Notes: generated by a model not told the origin, from the sequence alone. A stretch of DNA of 50,488 nucleotides from LBZV01 sp000993855 (GCA_964492425.1 CAZBKB010000006.1:1-50488); one strand, 5' to 3'. Positions 1 to 8,153 are shown, counted from the first letter of the stretch. A program made the numbers and translations.

Positions 1-3
1 TAT

Positions 4-2277
4 ATGATCGATGCAAACAAAACTCTCAGCGGAATTCACGAAAGGCTCGCGCGCGCACAAACCGAACATGAATCATCAAGCTCTACCAATAAATCACCCA
101 ATCAGGAGAAAAAAGTCGAAGAATCCCCTGGGGGGAGTCAACCACAGCAAGCAGAAGTGGCGGCCACTCAACAACCACAAAAACCTAAAAAATTAACCCC
201 AAATCAAATAAAAAAACAGCTTAAAGCAAATCTAGCTGCTGGCCAATCCAAAAAGAATATCAAATTACTCCGGCAAACAGGGGCTCTTATGCCAGCAGCC
301 CCAACAGTAAAAACGCCCCAACCATTTACCGCACAACCTTCACCCGAGATTACACCCCAAGCCTCATCATCAACTCAACCTTCAGCCACCCAACCTACAG
401 AACCTGTTAAACAGGGTATCGGAGTAACGCGTTGGGTCGCCTCAAAAGCAGTAGGTGCAACCGCCCAAGTTGTAGAGTTTACAGGCAAAATCATACGGTA
501 TGCGGGTAAGGGGATTCAAATCGTTGGTAGATCGATCGCGACAACTTTAGGCTCCATACCTTATGTTGGAATACCATTTAAAGCACTGGGTATCGGGATA
601 AATGGTGCCGGTAAAGGGATTGAGGGAGCGGGAAAGAGTATTGAATCTATTGCAAAAGGTATTGGAAAAATAAAACAAAGACTCCAAATGCTAAAAAGTG
701 TGAAACTACTTGCCGCAGGCACCCCGGCTGGAGCGGCTATAGCACTTGCTTTGCGTTTTAAACAACTAAAAAGGTTAATTGCAGCAGCCATCGCAGGCCT
801 ACTTCTACTACTTTATCTTCTCTGGATCAAAATGCTTGGAATGCTAGCCGGCCTCGCAATCGGCCTGGTCACCGGCGCCCCACTGCTTTTAATACCCGGC
901 GTGGGGCCATTTCTATATGCAGGATATGTAGGCTACTGGGCATATAAAGGTTTAACAGACCCTCTCGGAACCATCCACTTAGCCACTCACCCGATGGAAC
1001 TTATAACCCGTCCACTGAATTGGGCCAGGGATCAACTAAGTAACCTTGGCGAGGCAACCAAAGGAGGCGTTGAGAGTGCAGCGGGAGGCATTGGTAATGC
1101 AGTAAGTGGGGGTTTAAGCGCAGTGGGTAATTTCATCACAGGCACGGCATCGGCACTCTGGGGAGGACTAACCGGGACAATCGGCGGTGCAGTAACCACA
1201 GCCGGCTCTATTGCAGGTAATTTCTTCGGTTATCTTGCGGGTGCCGGCAGCTCCATCACCGGTAATGTAATCCCCGTTGCGGTCGGCGGCAGTGTAGTAA
1301 GTGTAGCCGGTGCAACAGTTATTGGAACCATCATCACCAATTCTGCTTTTTACACACCGACTCTCGACCCAACTGAACAATTCTTCCCGCCCGGCCAAAA
1401 CGAACTATTCACAATCACCAAAACAGCAGATAAAAATAACATCCCTAATCCAGACATTCTAGAAACAACCCCTGTAATATTTACAGTCACGGTCACAGCA
1501 ACCCAAAACCTCACAAATTTGCAAATAACCGACCAAACCACCGCATCAAACGGAAGCACGCTTGGAATCGGCGCAAACACCTGCCAGCAAGGTAACTTAC
1601 CGACATCTATTGCATCAGGATCAAACTGGACTTGCACACTCACCGTCAACGTCAACGTCGAGCAAAGCGATACTACCGTCACCAATTCTGCAACATTTAC
1701 AGCAAGTTCGGAGGACGGTTCCAAAACACATGATTCAACTGCTATTTCAACAGTTATAGTGGGTAGCGTACCATCTGGCTGCCCAAAAAATTGGCCAACT
1801 ACCGGACCAATAACCCAAGGCCCGGAAGGGGTATTTTCCCATGCCGACGGTGCATTCTCACCGGAAGGCTATGAAGCAATTGATATAGGCAAACCGGACG
1901 AGGTATATGGCGACCCGGTAAAGTCGACCATTGCGGGTAAGGTCGTGAACATTTGGAGCAAAGCCGACAACCCGGATAATGATAAAAGGATAGAAATTCA
2001 ACCATTTAATTGCCCGGGTTTGAGTTTTGTTGCTTTCTGGCACAATTCATCGCTTAACGGCTTAAAAGTCAATGACACGGTGAGTTACGGTGACCTTATA
2101 GCAGGATCTGGTGCCTATAAAAATGATGACGGTTCCCAAGCCGAACATCTCCATTACCAATTCAATGCCTCAGGTGACAGGTCATTCCCTATACAAGAAC
2201 CTTATGTACCAGACGATAGTTACGGCAGAACTTGCAGTAATACTAGTGGTTGTGGGGTAACAGCAACAATATTATGA
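4..2277 (+). CDS. Large membrane protein with DUF11-like and degenerate M23 domains
   Basis: 757 residues from the first ATG; the codon before it is open and the window begins there, so the real start may lie upstream. Order seen: a Pro/Gln/Thr-rich, probably disordered N-terminus (about 1-130); Gly/Ala/Lys amphipathic stretches; hydrophobic segments around 230-320; a long Gly/Ala-rich region to about 440; a beta-rich DUF11-like domain with a Cys pair (about 468-600); and a C-terminal lysostaphin-type M23 fold. In the M23 domain the HLH ligand motif is at 715-717 and Asp627 is kept, but Tyr623 stands where the first zinc-binding His belongs. It is probably not an active peptidase and may instead bind peptidoglycan or act as a scaffold. 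The next gene overlaps it by 4 bp, so the two are likely co-translated. A VirB6/TrbL-like role is possible but not shown. Confidence 0.6.
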   Translation: MIDANKTLSGIHERLARAQTEHESSSSTNKSPNQEKKVEESPGGSQPQQAEVAATQQPQKPKKLTPNQIKKQLKANLAAGQSKKNIKLLRQTGALMPAAPTVKTPQPFTAQPSPEITPQASSSTQPSATQPTEPVKQGIGVTRWVASKAVGATAQVVEFTGKIIRYAGKGIQIVGRSIATTLGSIPYVGIPFKALGIGINGAGKGIEGAGKSIESIAKGIGKIKQRLQMLKSVKLLAAGTPAGAAIALALRFKQLKRLIAAAIAGLLLLLYLLWIKMLGMLAGLAIGLVTGAPLLLIPGVGPFLYAGYVGYWAYKGLTDPLGTIHLATHPMELITRPLNWARDQLSNLGEATKGGVESAAGGIGNAVSGGLSAVGNFITGTASALWGGLTGTIGGAVTTAGSIAGNFFGYLAGAGSSITGNVIPVAVGGSVVSVAGATVIGTIITNSAFYTPTLDPTEQFFPPGQNELFTITKTADKNNIPNPDILETTPVIFTVTVTATQNLTNLQITDQTTASNGSTLGIGANTCQQGNLPTSIASGSNWTCTLTVNVNVEQSDTTVTNSATFTASSEDGSKTHDSTAISTVIVGSVPSGCPKNWPTTGPITQGPEGVFSHADGAFSPEGYEAIDIGKPDEVYGDPVKSTIAGKVVNIWSKADNPDNDKRIEIQPFNCPGLSFVAFWHNSSLNGLKVNDTVSYGDLIAGSGAYKNDDGSQAEHLHYQFNASGDRSFPIQEPYVPDDSYGRTCSNTSGCGVTATIL

Positions 2278-3293
2278 GCCTAACTTCTACATCAGAATTT
2301 ATAAAAAAATACTGGTGGGTGCCGTTTCTTTTCATATTGGTATCAACACTTCTATTCTTGGTTTATTTGAAATTCACAAGTAAACAAACCAAAAACCCCG
2401 CTCCACTGGAACACGTCGAGGTTCTCGACCTACCAATTAATATCAAAACCTACACACAAGACGGCTTTGAGCCACCCAAAAATATACCCAAAACATTGCC
2501 AGTATACGAATCATCTACAGAGTTTGGGTTTCTTGACAGAGTCGATGAATTAATTAAAAAGTTCAATGTTGTCGGCGAGAGGCAAGAAAAAAATGACGGT
2601 TATCTTGGCAAGGGGGTTTTTATAAATGGCGAGACCGGACAATTGTATATATACAGCGATACAGTTACGCACTACCCACCCATCATCAGCTCTGGCCAGG
2701 AAGTCGGTTTCGACAAGGATAAGCTTGGCCAAACTGCAATAGACCACTTGGCCTCATATGGGTTAGTGGCTGATATTCCAAGCGCATACCAAGTAAGCTA
2801 TTTCCATTTTCAAGGCGAAGAGTCTTACGAAGACCAAAACCCATCAGGCGCATCGTTAATAAATTTCAAGTTCCCGCAAAAAATTTCAGACTATGAAATA
2901 ATCACGTCCGGAAAAACCACAACCGTCGAATTTAATAAGAGAAACCAGATTACAAGAACTAAAATAGTCGCCCAAAAAAAATTTTCCCCCTTAGATAAGT
3001 ATCCAGTTATTAGTTACCAAAAAGCACTCGAATTACTAAGTAGTGGTGGTGGGTTTGTCATGTCTGCCAGTAGTGAAGGGGCAGATACTGCAACCAGTCC
3101 GAAACACAGAAATCTAAACTCAGCAAACCTAACAAGTGCATACCTCGCCTATTACGACCCACCAAGTGGAAAAACACTACAGCCGGTTTGGGTATTTGAG
3201 GCATCAAGTACAGTAAACAATTTACCTGTTATCATGAAAATTATGCTTCCGGCTATACCGCAATCACTTTTTACTGGATCTACCCAGCCCTAA
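2274..3293 (+). CDS. Membrane-anchored protein of unknown function
   Basis: 339 residues. The ATG at 2274 overlaps the upstream stop as ATGA, which fixes the start better than the in-frame ATG 24 bp earlier. One transmembrane helix (about residues 14-34) is followed by a large extracytoplasmic part with alternating beta-type sequence and no family I recognise. The arrangement of one helix plus an exported region recalls YycI/YpeB-type regulators, but no motif supports that. Translational coupling with the preceding M23-like protein suggests they act together at the envelope. The 3' end overlaps the convergent dciA gene by 14 bp. Confidence 0.6.
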   Translation: MSLTSTSEFIKKYWWVPFLFILVSTLLFLVYLKFTSKQTKNPAPLEHVEVLDLPINIKTYTQDGFEPPKNIPKTLPVYESSTEFGFLDRVDELIKKFNVVGERQEKNDGYLGKGVFINGETGQLYIYSDTVTHYPPIISSGQEVGFDKDKLGQTAIDHLASYGLVADIPSAYQVSYFHFQGEESYEDQNPSGASLINFKFPQKISDYEIITSGKTTTVEFNKRNQITRTKIVAQKKFSPLDKYPVISYQKALELLSSGGGFVMSASSEGADTATSPKHRNLNSANLTSAYLAYYDPPSGKTLQPVWVFEASSTVNNLPVIMKIMLPAIPQSLFTGSTQP

Positions 3294-3582
3294 ACCTTAT
3301 ATTCCTTAAAACCTTTGCCCCAAAGCGCCTGTTAACACTGTCCACAAGCTCCTCAGAGCGCATATGGAGTTCCCCCGCGGCAACACTAGTGCAGACTATG
3401 GTTAGTACCCCATTTCTATACGTCGTAACCTTGATCTTTTTAACCAAATCCTCCGGATAATCCCTACACATCCGCCCGATAGATTCTTGGCAAATCTGCC
3501 GAATCCTCAGAGCCGACAAAACGTTTTCCGATTTACTATACCTAATTGAGGGACGAATCAATGTACCGACACGCTTGAACAT
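3280..3582 (-). CDS. dciA: DUF721/DciA-like protein, probable replicative helicase loader
   Basis: 100 residues. The pattern fits DUF721: an N-terminal helix, a short basic stretch, then hydrophobic strands (ILTIV-type) and a C-terminal helix ending in a VLRNIRFR-like strand. DciA is the ancestral loader of the DnaB helicase in bacteria lacking DnaC/DnaI. Its position, last in a minus-strand run dnaA-dnaN-dciA beside the probable origin, supports a replication role. The family is poorly conserved, so the assignment rests on fold pattern plus neighbourhood. It overlaps the convergent upstream gene by 14 bp. A 105-bp spacer holding two 7-bp repeat arrays separates it from dnaN. Confidence 0.7.
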   Translation of the reverse strand: MFKRVGTLIRPSIRYSKSENVLSALRIRQICQESIGRMCRDYPEDLVKKIKVTTYRNGVLTIVCTSVAAGELHMRSEELVDSVNRRFGAKVLRNIRFRAG

Positions 3583-3595
3583 AAGTTAGTTCATT

Positions 3596-3619
3596 GTCGG
3601 TAGTCGGTAGTCGGTAGTC
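3596..3619. repeat. Heptamer tandem repeat, unit GTCGGTA
   Basis: Three exact tandem copies of GTCGGTA followed by GTC, in the dciA-dnaN spacer. One of nine arrays of 7-bp units in this window that share period but not sequence. Confidence 0.9.
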
Positions 3620-3634
3620 AAGAAGTAGGGCTTT

Positions 3635-3676
3635 TCTGTTATCTGTAAACCGTTAACTGTGAACTGTGAACACTTA
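3635..3676. repeat. Degenerate heptamer array, unit about ACTGTGA
   Basis: Six consecutive 7-mers in register: TCTGTTA, TCTGTAA, ACCGTTA, ACTGTGA, ACTGTGA, ACACTTA. It lies 15 bp beyond the GTCGGTA array, between dciA and the 3' end of dnaN. Confidence 0.75.
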
Positions 3677-3687
3677 AATATCCGTCT

Positions 3688-4827
3688 TTAGTTTTGCAGT
3701 CTGACCGGCATAATTATATGGAAGAAAGAACTCGCACCTTTTGGACTCAACCTGCCTGGGTTTAAACTTTCGTTCATTTCAAAAACTACTTCTTCATCAT
3801 CTATACTGGAAAGAGCCTCAAGGACATAGCGAAAATTAAATGCGATTTCTCCGCCTCCGCCTTCAATATGTGCTTCAACTTTTGAATCAGAGGACCCTAT
3901 TTGTGCTGTGTTAGAAGATACTGCAAGAAAACCACTTTTCCCTTCAGTCGATATTTTAAATTTCACAATGTTCCCAGCATCTCTTGCAAATATGGCCGCA
4001 ATTTTAATAGCCCTCATAAATTCCTCCTTTTTCAAAATTGCCTTTGTCGCAAAATTTGCCGGAATTAATTTTTCCCATTGAGGGTATGATCCCTCAATCA
4101 GTCTGGTTGTAAATTCCAAATTATCAATTTTAAATACGGCTTGCGTCAAATTATCCGAAATAACCATTTCTATATCTTGTTTACTCTCCCTGTCTCCACT
4201 TACTTCTGAAACCACTTTTGGAATTTCCCCCACAGATCTTGCTGGTAAAACAAACTTTAATCCAACAAACTCATTTTTTGTAGCTGCCACCTTACTGTTA
4301 CCCAAACGAAAGCCATCAGTAGCAACCAGTGACAACCCACCCTTTGATCCTTCAAAAAACACCCCTGCCAATATTGGCCTGCTCTCATCCTGCGCCGCAC
4401 AAAAAAATACCCTACTCACACTCTTTGAAAATTCACTTGCTCCTAAAACTATTTTTCGCCCACCATCGACCTTTGGTATGGCCGGAAACTCTTCTGGTGA
4501 TATTGTTGCAAACCTTGCACTTGTCCCCCCCAGGGAAACCAATACTTCTTCCCCGAGCTTTTCAAAAGACACCTCTCCCTCCCCTAGTTGAGCAACAAAT
4601 TCCACTAGGGCCCTTCCCAATACTGTTGTTTCTCCATCCCTTTCTCCCCTGCAACCAAGCTTAACCCTCATCGCTGTTTCCAGACTTGTCGTAACCATTT
4701 CAACACTGTTCCCGCTCACTTTAATAAGTGCGTTCGCCAAAATTGGCAAGCTTGACTTTATCAACATAGACTTTGTACCAAGCGTCAGTCCTTTAACCAA
4801 ATCATCTTTAGATATTACAAACTTCAT
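3688..4827 (-). CDS. dnaN: DNA polymerase III beta subunit (sliding clamp)
   Basis: 379 residues from the ATG (MKFVISKDDL); a TTG five codons upstream is a less likely start. The protein has the three repeated clamp domains of DnaN, with normal length, an N-terminal start typical of the family, and a C-terminal MPV-(R/L) ending. As a dimeric ring it tethers polymerase III to DNA and recruits other factors. It lies downstream of dnaA on the same strand with the probable origin between them, and dciA follows. An extended -10 (TGC-TATAAT) lies about 38 bp upstream of the ATG, so dnaN can be transcribed independently of dnaA. Confidence 0.95.
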   Translation of the reverse strand: MKFVISKDDLVKGLTLGTKSMLIKSSLPILANALIKVSGNSVEMVTTSLETAMRVKLGCRGERDGETTVLGRALVEFVAQLGEGEVSFEKLGEEVLVSLGGTSARFATISPEEFPAIPKVDGGRKIVLGASEFSKSVSRVFFCAAQDESRPILAGVFFEGSKGGLSLVATDGFRLGNSKVAATKNEFVGLKFVLPARSVGEIPKVVSEVSGDRESKQDIEMVISDNLTQAVFKIDNLEFTTRLIEGSYPQWEKLIPANFATKAILKKEEFMRAIKIAAIFARDAGNIVKFKISTEGKSGFLAVSSNTAQIGSSDSKVEAHIEGGGGEIAFNFRYVLEALSSIDDEEVVFEMNESLNPGRLSPKGASSFFHIIMPVRLQN

Positions 4828-4865
4828 ATTTTGGAGTCTCAATCGGTTGGCAGGGGCTGACTGGG

Positions 4866-4874
4866 ATTATAGCA
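4866..4874 (-). promoter_or_regulatory. Extended -10 promoter of dnaN
   Basis: On the minus strand the sequence reads TGCTATAAT, a perfect -10 hexamer with the TGN extension. No good -35 is visible at 17 bp, which is usual for extended -10 promoters. Transcription would begin near 4859 and leave about 30 nt of leader before dnaN. Confidence 0.6.
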
Positions 4875-4934
4875 TGTTAACAGCACTTAATAATAATATA
4901 TATTTACATAAGATAATAGTATTAGTACTAGTAG

Positions 4935-4943
4935 TGTGGAAAA
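4935..4943 (-). promoter_or_regulatory. DnaA box (TTTTCCACA on the minus strand)
   Basis: One mismatch from TTATCCACA. The same TTTTCCACA variant recurs upstream of dnaA at 6573-6581. It abuts the trio-like triplets, and a partly overlapping second copy, TTTTCCACT, covers 4943-4951. Confidence 0.6.
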
Positions 4944-5039
4944 GTGGAAAAATAAGGACATACCAGGCCTGATTTTTGAGCAAAAAATCGTTGAAAAACT
5001 GGGGGAAAATCACCAAAGAAGAACATTTATCGTTTAAAA

Positions 5040-6455
5040 CTAAACACCAAGCAATTCCTTAACTCTTAAAACATCATCACGAACACTGGGATTCCCCCTA
5101 CAAACACCCCTAACCTTGTCAAAAGAGTGCATAACGGTGGAGTGATCCCTCCCTCCAAAAAAATCTCCAATAGCCTCATATGGAAGGTCGAGCAAGGTTC
5201 TCATCAAATACATCGCAACTTGACGTGCCCACACAACAGAAGACCTGCGCGAGGATCCCACTAAATCACTATATCTTGTCCTAAAATGTTTAGTTACAGC
5301 CTCAATGATCTTTCCTTGAGTGACTGTGCTATGGAATTGGTTTCCCCCAATATAACTTTTTAAAGAATCTGTCGAAAGCTGGCCACCAAGTCTCATTTGA
5401 GCAAGAACATTTGTTAATAAACCCTCCAACTCACGGGCTCCGCCGTGGCATTCATTGGCAATTAAATAAACAACATCATCAGCAAGAACTATACTTCTCT
5501 CCCTACACTTGGACTTTATAATGGCGGCCTTCATTTCCATATCCGGGAACCCTACATCCGCGCACATTCCACCCAAAAACCGACTCACCAACCGATCTTT
5601 TAATTTTCCAAGCTCTCTGGGATGTTTATCTGAAACCACAACAACCTGTCGCCCGGAAAGTACCAATTCATTAAATGTGTGGAAGAACTCATCCTGTGTA
5701 CTTTCCTTACCGGCCAAAAACTGTACATCGTCAAAAAGCAGCAAATCAACACTCCTATATTTATTCCTGAAACCGCTCTGTGTGTGGTTGGCAAGAGACT
5801 CCAAATAACCATTGGTAAAATTCTCAGCTGTTGTATAAAGGATCTTCACATTTTCATATTTAATAAGGACTTCATTTCCAATTGCGTGAAGAAGGTGGGT
5901 TTTACCAACCCCTGTGGGTCCCCAAAAAACAAGAGGGTTATAAGCCTTACCAAGATTTGCCGCAACCTGGGTGGCAGCAAGATGGGCAATATTATTAGTT
6001 GGCCCCACCACGAAATTAGTAAAAAAATGTGCAGGGTTTAATGAATCGGTCCTTCTGCCGGTCGATATATACGAAGGGGCTAAACCGGAAAAAAGAGGAA
6101 CCGGTGTGTTTACACTTTTAGTATTTTCTTTTTGTGAAACTATAAATACAATATCAAAATCACCATAGTTGTTATTGCGCAGCGTGTCATTTATAAAACT
6201 CATATAGCGCTTTTCTATCTGTTCTTTTAAAAAACCGCTTTTGACTCCAACCACAAGAATTTTCTTATCTCCACGAAGCTGGGAATCCATAACATAAGAC
6301 CCCGAAAACCAGGTTTTATAACATGACGCCGTGACAGAAACCCTTAAGGCAGAGAGGACGTCTCCCCATACCTTTTGTCCATCTTTATTCGCAGAAAAGC
6401 TCTGCTTATTCGCAGAAAAGCTCTGCTTATTCGCAGAAAAGCTCTGCTTATTCAT
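5040..6455 (-). CDS. dnaA: Chromosomal replication initiator DnaA
   Basis: 471 residues. Domain I is at about 28-105 and a short linker follows. The AAA+ domain has Walker A GPTGVGKT at 179-186 and Walker B LLLFDDVQF at 238-246. The C-terminal helix-turn-helix carries the signature GGRDHSTVMHSFDKV at 434-448. DnaA binds 9-bp boxes, melts the origin and recruits helicase. The start is the ATG at 6455, with a GAGG ribosome binding site 5 bp upstream. Oddity: residues 2-22 are three perfect copies of NKQSFSA, encoded by a 21-bp tandem repeat and absent from ordinary DnaA. The gene faces away from rpmH, the common bacterial arrangement. Confidence 0.97.
   Translation of the reverse strand: MNKQSFSANKQSFSANKQSFSANKDGQKVWGDVLSALRVSVTASCYKTWFSGSYVMDSQLRGDKKILVVGVKSGFLKEQIEKRYMSFINDTLRNNNYGDFDIVFIVSQKENTKSVNTPVPLFSGLAPSYISTGRRTDSLNPAHFFTNFVVGPTNNIAHLAATQVAANLGKAYNPLVFWGPTGVGKTHLLHAIGNEVLIKYENVKILYTTAENFTNGYLESLANHTQSGFRNKYRSVDLLLFDDVQFLAGKESTQDEFFHTFNELVLSGRQVVVVSDKHPRELGKLKDRLVSRFLGGMCADVGFPDMEMKAAIIKSKCRERSIVLADDVVYLIANECHGGARELEGLLTNVLAQMRLGGQLSTDSLKSYIGGNQFHSTVTQGKIIEAVTKHFRTRYSDLVGSSRRSSVVWARQVAMYLMRTLLDLPYEAIGDFFGGRDHSTVMHSFDKVRGVCRGNPSVRDDVLRVKELLGV
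6385..6447. repeat. Three perfect 21-bp repeats at the 5' end of dnaA
   Basis: Three identical 21-bp units in the first codons of dnaA. Each holds the inverted repeat GCAGA-AAAGC-TCTGC, so the 5' end of the mRNA could form three identical small hairpins. The period is a multiple of 3 and of 7, and the frame is kept. Confidence 0.9.
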
Positions 6456-6572
6456 AGAAACCTCACATTAAAGAAAGGGCACGATAACCCAAATATTTTT
6501 GCAGCTGAAATTTTGAAGATTGGTTAACTTTTGAAGATCAAAAATTAAGTCCGCTATCCATAATTACAAATC

Positions 6573-6581
6573 TTTTCCACA
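6573..6581 (+). promoter_or_regulatory. DnaA box TTTTCCACA upstream of dnaA
   Basis: Same variant box as in the dnaA-dnaN spacer, here in the dnaA-rpmH spacer. It may serve dnaA autoregulation or a second part of the origin. Confidence 0.5.
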
Positions 6582-6604
6582 GTTGTCAACATACCAAAAT
6601 TTAT

Positions 6605-6613
6605 TGTGTATAA
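6605..6613 (-). promoter_or_regulatory. DnaA box TTATACACA upstream of dnaA
   Basis: On the minus strand this reads TTATACACA, a full match to the relaxed consensus TTWTNCACA. It lies 23 bp from the box at 6573-6581, in the 229-bp spacer between the divergent dnaA and rpmH. Confidence 0.55.
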
Positions 6614-6648
6614 CACGCACAGTAGCCTAAAATCTATGTTCTTTATAC

Positions 6649-6675
6649 TTGCAAATTACAAGTTCTTAGTATAAT
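6649..6675 (+). promoter_or_regulatory. Promoter of rpmH operon
   Basis: TTGCAA, a 15-bp spacer, then a perfect TATAAT (6670-6675). The -10 ends only 9 bp before the rpmH ATG, so the transcript would have little or no leader. The short spacer makes the -35 uncertain. Confidence 0.55.
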
Positions 6676-6684
6676 CTTTGCAAT

Positions 6685-6822
6685 ATGCCAAAGAGGACAT
6701 ATCAACCCAAAAAAAGAAAAAGGATTAAAAAGCACGGTTTCAGAAAAAGAATGAAAACAACAGGTGGGCAGAACGTTTTAAAAAGAAGGCGGGCAAAAAG
6801 AAGAGCCAAGCTCTCAGTTTAA
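6685..6822 (+). CDS. rpmH: 50S ribosomal protein L34
   Basis: 45 residues, starting MPKRTYQPKKRKRIKKHGFR, with the Lys/Arg-rich composition and the TYQP...GFRKRM...GG signature of L34. It is a structural protein of the large ribosomal subunit. It is the first gene of the conserved rpmH-rnpA-yidD-yidC-jag order beside dnaA. Its stop shares one base with the rnpA start (TAATG), so translation is probably coupled. There is no visible ribosome binding site, and the -10 lies 9 bp upstream of the ATG, consistent with leaderless translation. Confidence 0.96.
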   Translation: MPKRTYQPKKRKRIKKHGFRKRMKTTGGQNVLKRRRAKRRAKLSV

Positions 6823-7130
6823 TGTTACCTAAAAAAAACCGCCTTAACCTTTCAGTACAAAGACCAAAAGGTGGTGTGAGGATGACGGCGGATGCTTTCG
6901 ATATTATTTTTAAAGAAAGCAACGTCAAAAAGTGTGCTGTTATAATCACTAAAAAAGTCGCTAAAAAAGCTATAGACAGAAATAGGGCAAAAAGGTTAAT
7001 AATGGAGGCATTTAGAGAGCAAGATCTAAAAGGAGAATTTATTTTTATAGTAAAAAGAAATATAAGAGATTTTAAAAAGCAGGACATAAATGAAATCATT
7101 GAAAAAGTCACCAAAAAAGTTGACGCTTAG
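6822..7130 (+). CDS. rnpA: Ribonuclease P protein component
   Basis: 102 residues. It is the basic protein that binds RNase P RNA and helps 5' maturation of tRNA precursors. The family signature RNRAKRLIMEAF lies in the middle, with the expected beta strands before (KCAVIITKKVAKKA) and after (EFIFIVKRN). Length is near the family norm of 110-120. It starts on the last base of the rpmH stop, and its 3' end overlaps yidD by 41 bp, an unusually deep but common overlap in this operon. Confidence 0.93.
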   Translation: MLPKKNRLNLSVQRPKGGVRMTADAFDIIFKESNVKKCAVIITKKVAKKAIDRNRAKRLIMEAFREQDLKGEFIFIVKRNIRDFKKQDINEIIEKVTKKVDA

Positions 7131-7332
7131 ATTAGCAAAGGCTATCTATTTTGCTTATCACAGCCTATTCCCCTCAAGTGTAAGAACCTGCAGGTTTGAT
7201 CCTACATGTTCACGATACCTAGTAAAAGCTGTAGAAAAATATGGAGTTATAAAAGGCTTTTGTTTATTTACCAAAAGGCTTACCATGTGCCACCCTTTTT
7301 CGAATAGACCATTACTTGACCCAGTACCTTAA
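7090..7332 (+). CDS. yidD: Membrane protein insertion efficiency factor YidD
   Basis: 80 residues. It contains the YidD core: an amphipathic N-terminal helix, then CRFDPTCSRYLVKAVEKYG, then GFCLFTKRLTMCHPF. The usual motif is CRF.PTCS.YA..A...G, followed by R...C.P, so the conserved Cys residues are present. YidD is a peripheral inner-membrane protein thought to assist YidC. It overlaps rnpA by 41 bp and shares one base with yidC (TAATG), so all three are translationally linked. Confidence 0.9.
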   Translation: MKSLKKSPKKLTLRLAKAIYFAYHSLFPSSVRTCRFDPTCSRYLVKAVEKYGVIKGFCLFTKRLTMCHPFSNRPLLDPVP

Positions 7333-8153
7333 TGAATATTTTTGACACATTACTCATAAACCCCATTCTAAATTTACTTATAGTCTTCTATGGCCTATTT
7401 AGTGCTGCAAATGTCCCAGGTGCTCTCGGACTGGCCATCATAATAATGACGGTAGTAATTAGGCTCGCTCTATGGCCTCTTACATCAACTCAACTAAAAA
7501 GCAGCAAAAAAATGGCCGAGCTAAAACCACACCTCGCAAAAATCAAAGAAACACACGGAGATGACAAAATGCGTCACCAACAAGAAGTTTCCAAGTTATA
7601 CAAGGAACATGGTGTTAACCCCCTATCCGGCTGCCTTCCGCTGCTTCTGCAAATCCCGGTATTTATAGCCTTGTATCAGGTTCTTTTAAAATTTGTGAAT
7701 CTTACAAATTCAGATCTGCTTGCAAACATAAATGACCGGATATATATTTCAGCGCTTAAACTTCAAGAAATACCCAACACATCTTTTCTTGGTCTCAACC
7801 TATCTTCAAAACCAAACGAATGGGCAAGTTTAGGGGTCTTCATTTTAATAATTCCAATCGCAACCGGCGCTTTGCAGTTTATTCAGTCAAAGATGCTTGT
7901 AACTCCTGAAAAGACTTCACCAAAAATAAAGAAGAGCAAGGAAAATAAAGAAAGCCTTGAAGATTCAATGTCTCAAATGCAGTCACAAATGACTTTAATT
8001 ATGCCTGCTATGATTGCCTTTTTTTCTTATGGTTTTCCGGTTGGCCTTTCACTTTATTGGAATACATTTACAATAATTGGTATAGTTCAGCAATACAAAA
8101 TTATAGGTGCAGGCACACTCAACAAATACCTGCCGGAAAAATGGAGGAAATAA
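7332..8153 (+). CDS. yidC: Membrane protein insertase YidC (Oxa1 family)
   Basis: 273 residues, the short form without the large periplasmic domain of proteobacterial YidC. Five hydrophobic segments are visible. The conserved Arg of the hydrophilic groove is in the first core helix (VVIRLALWPL), the cytoplasmic Lys/Glu-rich hairpin follows, and the last helices include GLSLYWNTFTI. YidC inserts small membrane proteins with or without SecYEG, a likely heavy need given the many membrane proteins here. It starts on the last base of the yidD stop. The jag gene follows after 54 bp. Confidence 0.95.
   Translation: MNIFDTLLINPILNLLIVFYGLFSAANVPGALGLAIIIMTVVIRLALWPLTSTQLKSSKKMAELKPHLAKIKETHGDDKMRHQQEVSKLYKEHGVNPLSGCLPLLLQIPVFIALYQVLLKFVNLTNSDLLANINDRIYISALKLQEIPNTSFLGLNLSSKPNEWASLGVFILIIPIATGALQFIQSKMLVTPEKTSPKIKKSKENKESLEDSMSQMQSQMTLIMPAMIAFFSYGFPVGLSLYWNTFTIIGIVQQYKIIGAGTLNKYLPEKWRK

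Larger units (their letters stand above)
4843..5039. other. oriC: Probable oriC (dnaA-dnaN intergenic region)
   Basis: The spacer between dnaA and dnaN has an AT-rich stretch (about 4886-4934). It then has six triplets in phase, all starting TA (TAG TAT TAG TAC TAG TAG, 4917-4934), immediately followed by the DnaA-box-like TGTGGAAAA (4935-4943) and a near copy AGTGGAAAA (4943-4951). Phased TAG/TAA triplets beside a DnaA box match the DnaA-trio unwinding element described for Bacillus subtilis, except that here I see no GC-rich spacer between trio and box. Location beside dnaA, dnaN and dciA supports the assignment. Strand asymmetry over the whole genome was not available. Confidence 0.7.
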
